A stretch of DNA of 64,000 nucleotides from positions 293,134-357,133 of the forward strand of contig JAKLEA010000005.1 in assembly GCA_022711755.1 (NCBI GenBank), written 5' to 3'. This DNA is from Planctomycetota bacterium. GTDB lineage: Bacteria; Planctomycetota; Brocadiia; SM23-32; JAKLEA01. Under the pieces are notes generated by a model. That model was not told the origin of the DNA, did no database searches, and worked only from the letters and a program-made list of their open reading frames with translations. Made by a program: the position numbers and the translations under genes. Shown piece after piece: positions 45,072 through 53,042 of the stretch (within the stretch, counting starts at the first letter, position 1; every line of letters starts with the position of its first letter).

Positions 45072-46689
45072 GCACCTGAATAGTCCGGTCAGGAACCGGC
45101 GTGACTATCATGAAATCGTTCCTGATCTCCTGAATCATCAGTGCGTTCCCTATATGATGCTTGCTATCAACGATATAGTCCAGTCCTTCTTCTTTCAGAT
45201 ACTGCGGAAAACGGCCGGCAGCCCAGGCATGTATGACGGCGTCGTTGACACGCCCGTCAAGGTTCAGGACGTTGTCCCGGTAGTAGCTCATCATACCGCT
45301 CTGAAATGCTCCGACCTTTGCGTCCGGCCCGGCGACTGCGTCAACGGCGGCGACGTATCGGTAAAAGATCGGCACTTTCCTGGGAAAGACGTCGTCTACG
45401 GTCAACCATCCCAGAATGAAGATCAGGGCTGTTATCATTATTGTACGCCGCCGTGCCGCGCCTTCCGAATTCAGCAGCCGTCGCGTCAGAACCCATGCGC
45501 CGATGGGCAGGACGACCACGTAACCCGGCAGGAAGTATCGTTTGAACATCCAATTCGCGCCGGAATAGAAGAGGTAATAGGGAACCAAACCCAGCGCAAG
45601 CGGAAGGGCCAGGAGCAACAGGCTCTCGAAGCGGAATCCTTCAAGCGTGGGACGCTTGCGCCGCGCGAATTCGGCGATGAAAACGCTCATCATGCCGAGG
45701 AATGCAACCAGTTGCACGACTCCCATTGCGATCTTGGTCGAGGGGTTTGAAAGGAAGGACAACGGCCAACTGCCGCAAAGCAGAGGCATGTCCAGCGCGA
45801 CGTAGGCCACGGCTTTCAGGTTTCTTATATATGAGACGGCCTGTGGCTGGACCATCTTCATGTTTTCGAAGCTGTTGGCGCGCCCGCTGTATGGGATGAT
45901 GTGACCGAAGTTCTGATAATTGGCGATCAACCACGGGGAGACGATTATGGAAGCGGTCAGGCCGACGATAACCGCGCTTGCCGCTGATTTCACGGTCGGA
46001 CCGCGTCTGAGCAGCACAAGCAGGCATCCCGCCGCGATTACGAAGCAGGCGTCATTCCTGGCCAGCATGGCCACGCCGAGCAGGAAGCCGAAGTGAATCG
46101 AATGCAGGCCGGGTTTCTCGGAAAGACTGTCGCACTGGCGGGCATAGTATGCAAGGCAGATTGTCAGCGTCAGCGTGTAAAGCCCGGTCTCAAGCCCGTT
46201 GAATTCCTTCTTAAAGCACTGTCCGTTCGCCAGCCATAAAGCGCAGAGTAGCAGCGTGAAAAGCCTCCTGCCCTCCCCCTTGTCCGGCACAAGTGCTTCA
46301 GCCAGAATCTTGAGCGCGCAGACCTGCATGATGCAGACGGCGAAAGTCCACAAGGCTATCACACGGATGGTTCCCATACGGTCCCCGCCTGAAAGCCGAT
46401 ACCAGATGGAATTCAAATAAGTGTTCAAAGGCTGGAAGCCATTGGTCCGGTGCAACCCGGATACTGTCGGGCCATTGTTCAGAGCAAGATTGCGGGAAAC
46501 CGACAGGGAATAATAGGCGTCATCGCAGAACAGGAGCCGTTCGTCTGCGAACGCAGCAGCGAGCCTGACGCACAGACCGGCAGCGATGATGAGGATAAGA
46601 ACGGCGCGGATTCCCTGCGGCGCGCGGTCTGCCGCCGCAGTTCCCTCAGATGCGCCCTCTCTCTGTATCTCGCTTGTCACTCGACCCAT
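45031..46689 (-). CDS. Membrane glycosyltransferase, GT-C/GT39-like
   Basis: 552 residues with a GGAGGGG ribosome-binding site. About eleven TM helices are predicted. The first extracytoplasmic loop carries the Asp-Asp motif LLFCDDAYYSLSVSRNLALN followed by GLHRTNGFQPLNTYLNSIWYRL. This is the pattern of polyprenyl-phosphate-sugar-dependent GT-C enzymes. The C-terminal ~100 residues form a soluble domain (VGAFQSGMMSYYRDNVLNLDGRVND) seen in related proteins. It probably transfers a sugar outside the membrane to a polysaccharide or protein in the exosortase pathway. It begins 20 bp after the epimerase stop and overlaps the exosortase gene. Confidence 0.82.
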   Translation of the reverse strand: MGRVTSEIQREGASEGTAAADRAPQGIRAVLILIIAAGLCVRLAAAFADERLLFCDDAYYSLSVSRNLALNNGPTVSGLHRTNGFQPLNTYLNSIWYRLSGGDRMGTIRVIALWTFAVCIMQVCALKILAEALVPDKGEGRRLFTLLLCALWLANGQCFKKEFNGLETGLYTLTLTICLAYYARQCDSLSEKPGLHSIHFGFLLGVAMLARNDACFVIAAGCLLVLLRRGPTVKSAASAVIVGLTASIIVSPWLIANYQNFGHIIPYSGRANSFENMKMVQPQAVSYIRNLKAVAYVALDMPLLCGSWPLSFLSNPSTKIAMGVVQLVAFLGMMSVFIAEFARRKRPTLEGFRFESLLLLALPLALGLVPYYLFYSGANWMFKRYFLPGYVVVLPIGAWVLTRRLLNSEGAARRRTIMITALIFILGWLTVDDVFPRKVPIFYRYVAAVDAVAGPDAKVGAFQSGMMSYYRDNVLNLDGRVNDAVIHAWAAGRFPQYLKEEGLDYIVDSKHHIGNALMIQEIRNDFMIVTPVPDRTIQVLVRKTVEGEKKVE

Positions 46690-46709
46690 GCCCCTCCGAC
46701 GCTTCAGTC

Positions 46710-47642
46710 TCAGTCCGCCTCGGCCTCAACCGTTCTCCTAAGCCCCTCTGCGAAACGCACCTGGGGTTGATACCCCAGAACATCGCGAATCCGATCCCAT
46801 GAGGCCTGGGAGTGGAGCACTTCGCCCGCCCTGGTCGGGGAGAATTCCGGACGCAGGTCCGTGCCCAGAATCTTGTTCAATTCATCAACAAGTTGAAGCA
46901 CGGTGACGCGATCTCCGCAACCTACATTGAGAACTGCGCCGCTCAGCGGCTCCTTCTTCTGCATGGCAAGCAGGTTGGCGTGAACAACATTGGCGACATA
47001 GGTGAAATCGCGGCTTTGCAGACCGTCTCCGAAAATTGTCGGACGTTTGCCGGCCTTCATGATCTTTGTGAACTTTGCAATCACCCCGGAATAGGGGCTG
47101 GACGGATCCTGCCGGGGGCCGAAGATGTTGAAGTAGCGCAGGTTGACGGTGTCAACGCCGAGTGATTCCGCAAATACGCGGCAGTAGTGTTCCCCGGCGA
47201 CCTTCGCCACGGCGTAGACGCTCATGGGACGGGGCGTCGCGTCCTCGCATTTAGGCAGTTGCTCCGTGTCGCCGTATGCGCTTGATGACGCGGCGTTTAT
47301 GAGTCTTCGAACTCCCATGCGGCGTGCGGCTTCGAGCATATGCACAGTTGTTGACAGGCAGGAATGATGGGACTCCACCGGATTATCCATCGAGCGTGGA
47401 ACACTGGGTATCGCAGCCTCGTGGAAGATGACTTCGATATCCTTGCAGGCCTTCATGCAGGCGTCACGGTCTGTCGCGTCACCCTGGATGAACTCCACGC
47501 GGCCTTTTACGCCTTCAAGATTGGCCAGGTAGCCGGTCGCCAGGTTGTCCAGAACCCTGACCTTGTGCCCCCTGGCCACCAGCGCCTCGCAGAGATGAGA
47601 ACCGATGAAACCGGCGCCGCCGGTGACGAGAACATTTGTCAT
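46710..47642 (-). CDS. NAD-dependent sugar-nucleotide epimerase/dehydratase (extended SDR)
   Basis: 310 residues with GAGG 8 nt before the ATG. The Rossmann motif GGAGFIGS (8-15), a Ser cluster NAASSSAYGD and the catalytic Tyr143-x3-Lys147 (YAVAK) are intact. NLRYFNIFGPRQDP and GDGLQSRDFTYVANVV are typical of UDP-glucose/UDP-N-acetylglucosamine 4-epimerase-like enzymes (WbpP/GalE group). It would supply an activated sugar for the glycosyltransferase encoded next. Exact substrate cannot be read from the sequence. It is the first gene of the epimerase-GT-exosortase-EpsI operon and is divergent from the GH116 gene. Confidence 0.88.
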   Translation of the reverse strand: MTNVLVTGGAGFIGSHLCEALVARGHKVRVLDNLATGYLANLEGVKGRVEFIQGDATDRDACMKACKDIEVIFHEAAIPSVPRSMDNPVESHHSCLSTTVHMLEAARRMGVRRLINAASSSAYGDTEQLPKCEDATPRPMSVYAVAKVAGEHYCRVFAESLGVDTVNLRYFNIFGPRQDPSSPYSGVIAKFTKIMKAGKRPTIFGDGLQSRDFTYVANVVHANLLAMQKKEPLSGAVLNVGCGDRVTVLQLVDELNKILGTDLRPEFSPTRAGEVLHSQASWDRIRDVLGYQPQVRFAEGLRRTVEAEAD

Positions 47643-47886
47643 TTCAGATCCTCGCGCATCCCCTCATGCTTATTGCAGGGGGATTCGCCGTGAAACTTAG
47701 GAAACAAGCAGGCCATATCTATAGCGTCTGAGACCCTCCAATGCAAGGTCTTGACGTGGTCTGTTCATTGCTGAGATTGACAAAGAAGCGTGAATCTGAG
47801 ACGTTATTGCAGATTTCATTTTCGTAGCATGGCTCGCTGCGGTCCGGCATCTAAACTTCCCGGCATCCGTATAAGGGGATTTGGTG

Positions 47887-50800
47887 ATGAACAGAATTCA
47901 ACAGTCGCCCATCCTTGCATATGTTGTTTCCGCCGTTGCGACATTTGCTCTGCAGGCATGTCGCGCGCCGCAAATCAGGGAGGAACAAATTGCCATGCGG
48001 ACGCCAAAGAACCCGCAACACGTCATTCCGGTAGTCAAAAACCTGTCCCCGGAATGGATTAATTCGCTGTATGAAGTCGGCGGCAAAGAGGTCCACTCCG
48101 GCGATGCGCTCAAAAGCATCGGCATGCCCGTCGGCGGAATCGCCGCTGGACAGCTTTACCTCATGGGTGACGGGACGCTGTCATACTGGCATGTTTTCAA
48201 CCGGGAACTTAACTCAGGCTATGGCGATACGTGCTATAATCGCCCAATACCATCTTCGCCTGTGCGTCAGGGATTTGCGGTCATTCTTGAGGGGGGGACA
48301 TCCTCCAGCCCCGACGTAAGGCAGTTGTGCGGCCGGGACTTCAGCGATGTGTCCTTCCTGGGCGAATATCCGATCGGTCTCGTCAAATACGCGGACGGGA
48401 ATTTCCCGCTAAAGGTCGAGATGGAAGCGTTCTCGCCCTTCATTCCATTGAACGCAAAGGATTCCGCCCTGCCTGTCACTCTGTTTCATATAACTGTGGA
48501 GAATGTCTCAAGCGCGGAGGCGAATGTGTCCGTAATAGGGTGGCTTGAGAATGCGATATGCCCTGATTCGGAGTCAGGCATTGAAGGATTGCGACGCAGC
48601 AGGATCTCCAATGGGCCGATGAGAACGATCATGCTGCATTCTGCAGAAGAGGCGCCAATCATCCCCGGGCAGGAGAAGGCCAGCCGCGAGGATATCGTCT
48701 TTGAGGATTTCGAAGGGCAGGACTATGGTCGGTGGAAGGTTGAGGGGGAAGCCTTCGGAGCTAAACCGGCCGAAGGAACACTGACGGGGCAGCAGAACGT
48801 CAGCGGTTTCCTCGGCAAAGGCCTCGTCAACACATTTATTGCCGGGGACGCGCCGCAAGGAAAACTTACGTCCCCACCGTTCAAGATCGAGCGGGAGTTC
48901 ATCAACTTCCTAATCGGCGGCGGCAATCACAAGGGGAAGACCTGCATGAACCTGCTTGTTGACGGCAAGACCGTCAAAACAGCAACAGGCGTGAACGACG
49001 AGAAATTAAAATGGTGGTCGTGGCGCGTGAAGGAGTTTGAGGGCAGGGACGCCGTTCTGGAGATCGTGGACGCGAATTCGGACGGTTGGGGACATATCAA
49101 CATTGACCAGATCGAGTTCTCCGATAAGACGAAGCGCGGGCCTTCGGGTCCGGTGAATAAACTGCCGGACTGGGGGACACTCGCCCTCGCGATTGAGTCG
49201 CCCGGCGCGGGAGGGGCGCGCTCCTCGGGAATTATAAATATGGTTTCGGAAAGGCTTGACCTGCGCCTTTCGTCGGATGATGAAACGACATCGGGCTTCG
49301 GCGAGCGTCGCAACTGCGCAATCGCAGCGCCGTCATCCGTTATCGGACCGAAATCGAAGCGGACATTCATCTTTGCGTTGGGATGGCATTTCCCGAATCA
49401 TCCAAACGGGAGGATGTATACGAACTGGTTCACGGACGCCGCAGAGGCGGCTAATTATGCTCTCGATAACCGCGAAAAGCTCTCCGAACTGACGCGGAGA
49501 TGGCGGGACTGCTTTTACGACAGCACACTGCCCGTCTGGCTGCTGGATCGTTTGAATTATCCGGTGAGCATTATGGCGACCGAAACGTGCCAGTGGTGGA
49601 AAGACGGAAGGTTCTGGGCGTTCGAGGGCGTAGGGTGCTGCCACGGAACATGCACGCACGTCTGGAACTACGAGCATGCGATGGCGCGGCTGTTCCCGGA
49701 GCTTGAGCGCAGCGCGCGCGAGCGCCAGGACTTCGGCGCGGCGCTGCATCCGAACGGCCTGGTAGGGTTCCGAGGGGACAGGAATTACGCCGCGGACGGA
49801 CAATGCGGGACGATTCTTAAGGCATACCGCGAGCATCAGATGTCCCCCGATTCGGAATTTCTGAAGCGAAACTGGCAGGGCATAAAGAGCGCCCTGCTCT
49901 TCAGCATAGGGCATGATGGCAACGACGACGGCCTGATCGAGGACCTTCAGCACAACACGTATGACATCAACTACTTCGGCGCCAACACGTTCGTCGGATC
50001 GCTCTATCTGGCGGCGCTCAGAGCCGGGGAGGAGATGGCGACGGAGATGGGCGATGTGGAATTCGCACAGCGCTGCCGGAATATCTTCGAGAGCGGCAGC
50101 AGGCTTTCCTCTGAAAAACTGTTCAACGGCGAGTATTTCATCCAGGACGTGGACCTCGGCAGGTTCCCCATGCACCAGTATGCCGATGGTTGCCTGTCAG
50201 ACCAGTTGTTCGGTCAGGGATGGGCGAGACAGTTGGGGTTGGGAAACATTTACCCGCAGCCGCAGGTCGAGGAGGCGCTCAGATCCGTCTGGGCTTACAA
50301 CTGGGCGCCGGACGTCGGGCCTTATAACCAGATTTTCCCGCCTCAACGATGGTTCGTTGCTCCCGGAGAAGGGGGGCTGATGACATGCACGTGGCCATTG
50401 AGCAAGCACCTCGGCAACAACTCCACGCTCTACAGGGACGAGGTCTGGACGGGAATCGAATACCAGGTTGCGGGCAACATGATATGGGAGGGGATGTTGA
50501 CCGAGGCGCTTTCAATCTGCCGCGCAGTGCATGAGCGATACGCCCCTGCGAAGCGCAACCCCTACAACGAAGTCGAGTGCGGGGATCACTATTCCCGCGC
50601 CATGGCAAGCTGGGGGGTATTCACAGCGCTTTCCGGGTTCACCTGCCATGGACCAAAGGGACAAATGAACTTCGCTCCAAAGCTGAATCCGGAGGATTTC
50701 CGCAGCGCCTTCACAGCCCCGGAGGGGTGGGGAACCTTCACTCAGAAGAGATCAGGCAAATGCCAGAAGAACACGCTGACGGTCCGCTGGGGGCAGTTGA

Positions 50801-50982
50801 AATTGAGCACGCTTTCCCTTGAACTGCCGGAAGGCGCGAAAGCGAGAAATGTTAAAGCGCGAATCGGGCAGAATGAAGTTCCTGTGACCTTCAACGTGAC
50901 TGGCAATCGGGTCATTGTGAATTTAAACGAAGGACTGCGCCTTGCGGAAGGGGAAGCGTTGGAAATTGACATGACTCATTAG
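47887..50982 (+). CDS. GH116-family (GBA2-like) glycosidase lipoprotein with inserted accessory module
   Basis: 1031 residues from ATG 47887 with AGGGGA 7 nt upstream. The export signal ends in ALQAC, a plausible lipobox. Residues ~30-265 are the GH116 N-terminal domain (GMPVGGIAAGQLYLMGDGTLSYWHVFN). Residues ~268-415 are a beta-sandwich module almost matching the one in the GH32 protein at 25539-27677. Then the N-domain resumes (PDWGTLALAI...), and the (alpha/alpha)6 domain follows. It contains AFEGVGCCHGTCTHVWNYE (candidate nucleophile Glu580) and LQHNTYDINYFGANTF (candidate acid/base Asp693), with DEVWTGIEYQVAGNMIWEG later. Family members cleave beta-glucosides or beta-xylosides. Catalytic assignments were made by memory alignment to human GBA2 and need checking. 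Confidence 0.85.
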   Translation: MNRIQQSPILAYVVSAVATFALQACRAPQIREEQIAMRTPKNPQHVIPVVKNLSPEWINSLYEVGGKEVHSGDALKSIGMPVGGIAAGQLYLMGDGTLSYWHVFNRELNSGYGDTCYNRPIPSSPVRQGFAVILEGGTSSSPDVRQLCGRDFSDVSFLGEYPIGLVKYADGNFPLKVEMEAFSPFIPLNAKDSALPVTLFHITVENVSSAEANVSVIGWLENAICPDSESGIEGLRRSRISNGPMRTIMLHSAEEAPIIPGQEKASREDIVFEDFEGQDYGRWKVEGEAFGAKPAEGTLTGQQNVSGFLGKGLVNTFIAGDAPQGKLTSPPFKIEREFINFLIGGGNHKGKTCMNLLVDGKTVKTATGVNDEKLKWWSWRVKEFEGRDAVLEIVDANSDGWGHINIDQIEFSDKTKRGPSGPVNKLPDWGTLALAIESPGAGGARSSGIINMVSERLDLRLSSDDETTSGFGERRNCAIAAPSSVIGPKSKRTFIFALGWHFPNHPNGRMYTNWFTDAAEAANYALDNREKLSELTRRWRDCFYDSTLPVWLLDRLNYPVSIMATETCQWWKDGRFWAFEGVGCCHGTCTHVWNYEHAMARLFPELERSARERQDFGAALHPNGLVGFRGDRNYAADGQCGTILKAYREHQMSPDSEFLKRNWQGIKSALLFSIGHDGNDDGLIEDLQHNTYDINYFGANTFVGSLYLAALRAGEEMATEMGDVEFAQRCRNIFESGSRLSSEKLFNGEYFIQDVDLGRFPMHQYADGCLSDQLFGQGWARQLGLGNIYPQPQVEEALRSVWAYNWAPDVGPYNQIFPPQRWFVAPGEGGLMTCTWPLSKHLGNNSTLYRDEVWTGIEYQVAGNMIWEGMLTEALSICRAVHERYAPAKRNPYNEVECGDHYSRAMASWGVFTALSGFTCHGPKGQMNFAPKLNPEDFRSAFTAPEGWGTFTQKRSGKCQKNTLTVRWGQLKLSTLSLELPEGAKARNVKARIGQNEVPVTFNVTGNRVIVNLNEGLRLAEGEALEIDMTH

Positions 50983-51235
50983 CACAGCATAAACCGTACG
51001 GCGGCGACCATATGTGGCAAGAAGTCAAGGGGGACCTACAACATACGGCATGTGTGATCGTTCAGGCTGCCCTTGGCATTTTCTACAGTCATGTGATTGC
51101 GTCGGAACGGGGTTGCTGATATTATTTATCCAAGTGTCACGAAGTCCCAGCATTGAAGTTGGGAATAGGATGATGGAACAAGGTCGGCTGGAAGATGAGG
51201 CAACCCCGAATCAAACCGCAGTTCCCAGTTAAACG

Positions 51236-51808
51236 ATGGAATTAAAGCGCTCAAAACAATTCACCGCGGTTCTGGATGTGCTCCGGGAGGAGGAATTGAC
51301 CTTCGCCGAGGCGATGGACGACGACAGTTGTCTCGTCAACCTACTGGGCGAGCATGCGTCTTACCCCGTCAACATCCGCTACATCCGGGAATTGCATCTT
51401 CTGCACTTTTCGATAAGCCATTACCTGAAAGTGCAGAATCCGGCCCGCTTGCCGGTGGTCTGTGAGGGGATCGCCAGGGCCAACTATGGCATTTACCTCG
51501 CAAAGTTCTCCCTTTCAGAGGACAACGTGATTCTGCTTGAGGTGACAACCCCCCTGGGCAGGCGCGCGCCTGAGCGGATGCCGATCCTGGAGATGATGTC
51601 CACCCTGATGATTGCCGCAGACACCTGTTATCCGCGTTTCAGCAGGCTGATCTGGTCGGATTGCCCTGTCGAGGAAGTCTTCAGCGACCTGCTTGGCCCG
51701 GCAGCGGACGAAGAAGCAGTCGCGACGGAACCGGATGACGCCGAAGATGAGAAGGACGACGGAGAGACCTACTCCCCGGAGGACGGCGAATTCCTGACGG
51801 AAGTCTGA
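51236..51808 (+). CDS. YbjN-like protein (putative chaperone/sensory domain), acidic tail
   Basis: 190 residues and no signal peptide. Residues ~10-145 follow the YbjN pattern: an N-terminal helix, a strand pair, LVNLLGEHASYPVNIRYIRELHLLHFSI, then ICEGIARANYGIYLAKFSLSEDNVILLEVTTPL-type strands and a long helix. It ends in a strongly acidic, probably disordered tail (residues ~155-190). YbjN proteins share a fold with type III secretion chaperones. No function can be assigned. The gene precedes the Clp-N-like gene by 34 bp, and the two look like a cassette. No good ribosome-binding site precedes ATG 51236. Confidence 0.62.
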   Translation: MELKRSKQFTAVLDVLREEELTFAEAMDDDSCLVNLLGEHASYPVNIRYIRELHLLHFSISHYLKVQNPARLPVVCEGIARANYGIYLAKFSLSEDNVILLEVTTPLGRRAPERMPILEMMSTLMIAADTCYPRFSRLIWSDCPVEEVFSDLLGPAADEEAVATEPDDAEDEKDDGETYSPEDGEFLTEV

Positions 51809-51842
51809 TAAACGCCCTGGGAGGGCGATTGAAAGAGATACA

Positions 51843-53009
51843 ATGAAGAAGACGGTTCTTGGAACAGACGTCAAGAGGGTGCTAAGAAGCGCCAAAGCCC
51901 GCGTGTTGTCAGAGCCGGGCGGGACGCCTGAGGCGGAGCTTTCCGCGTCGGCGCTGTTTGAAGAAATCCTGCTGGACAAGCAGGGCGGCTCATTGCTTCA
52001 GGAAGCCGGCCTTGACATGGAAAAGGTCCGGGGAGAACTGCGAGAGCGCCCCGTGCGGGAACCTGCGCGAGGGTTGAATCCACGATCAGTGCCACTGGAC
52101 GAAAAACTTATATGGATCTTCAACGTGGAAGTTCCGAAGTTGACCAGGGAAACAACGGTCAGGGGCTGCCGGATAAAGAAGATTGGGCTGGAGGAGTTGA
52201 TCGCCGGCCTGCTGACCTGCGATGATTCGCGCATAGGACAATTGATAGCCAAGGCAGGACTGACCTCTGAGAAAGCGGCGGAGCTTTCCCGCGCACTGCG
52301 CGGTCGGGCGAAGGTCCGCCCGTGTGGAGATCATCTGCCGGCGAAAGGCGCGACGCGCAGAGGCCCCGCCCCCCGACCGGCGAAGTTGGAAAGCTATACC
52401 GCATACCTCTGGGAACGCGCCAAAACATTTCAGATGAGGCGCAAGGCAGTCGAGAAACGCCTCGGCCCGTTCAACTACGGGGCTGATTTCGTCATGGGCG
52501 ATTACGTTGCCCAGGATTATCCGTTGATGAATGAAATCCTGCAAATGGAGACTGGAATAGAAGAACAGCGCAATGCAAGCGCATGGTGGGAGGCGTGCCC
52601 GCTCAACAGCCTGTTTCAGACATACACATTAAGCCAGGTTCAATGCGAAGTGATCGAATGCCTGCTGGCGCATGACGTCTTCGGCGTAGGACCGGCGCTG
52701 ATCGAGCCGTTGACGGTCAAGGATGTCTGCAAGATACTCAGCCCCTGGGGCTATCCGCGCAATCGTCGGGCAGTGGAGATCGGCATCAGGGAACTGGAGG
52801 AAACCGATACTATCATACTTGAACCCCTGTCGGACGGCGCGACCTCGATTCCGATAAGCTGCGCTTGGGTATATCTGCCGGACGAGGTTCTGAATGAACT
52901 GGTGCCGCATGGGGAGAGTCTGCCGATTGACGAAGCGGACAGGCAGTTGCTTGACCGGCAACTCGATGCCCGGGAGCAACCTCCGTCCGACGGGAGGCGT
53001 AGACAATAA
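51843..53009 (+). CDS. Stand-alone Clp-N-repeat-like protein with C-terminal winged-helix-like region
   Basis: 388 residues. Two segments resemble the paired helical repeats of ClpA/ClpC N-domains. The first is around residues 30-70 (ELSASALFEEILLDKQGGSLLQEAGLDMEKVRGEL). The second is around residues 92-145 (VEVPKLTRETTVRGCRIKKIGLEELIAGLLTC, then DDSRIGQLIAKAGLTSEKAAEL). No AAA+ ATPase domain follows. Instead there is a basic linker and a C-terminal region of ~200 residues, whose end looks like a winged helix (TVKDVCKILSPWGYPRNRRAVEIGIRELEETDTIILEPL). It may be a ClpS/ClpN-type substrate adaptor or regulator. That is inference from shape only. It forms a pair with the YbjN-like gene. Confidence 0.5.
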   Translation: MKKTVLGTDVKRVLRSAKARVLSEPGGTPEAELSASALFEEILLDKQGGSLLQEAGLDMEKVRGELRERPVREPARGLNPRSVPLDEKLIWIFNVEVPKLTRETTVRGCRIKKIGLEELIAGLLTCDDSRIGQLIAKAGLTSEKAAELSRALRGRAKVRPCGDHLPAKGATRRGPAPRPAKLESYTAYLWERAKTFQMRRKAVEKRLGPFNYGADFVMGDYVAQDYPLMNEILQMETGIEEQRNASAWWEACPLNSLFQTYTLSQVQCEVIECLLAHDVFGVGPALIEPLTVKDVCKILSPWGYPRNRRAVEIGIRELEETDTIILEPLSDGATSIPISCAWVYLPDEVLNELVPHGESLPIDEADRQLLDRQLDAREQPPSDGRRRQ

Positions 53010-53042
53010 GCCTCCGGATATCGTGATCGAGGTTACTGGCTC

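Noticed and set aside
51014..51232. 72-codon forward frame before the YbjN-like gene
   Set aside because: No recognisable domain or start site; likely leader DNA.
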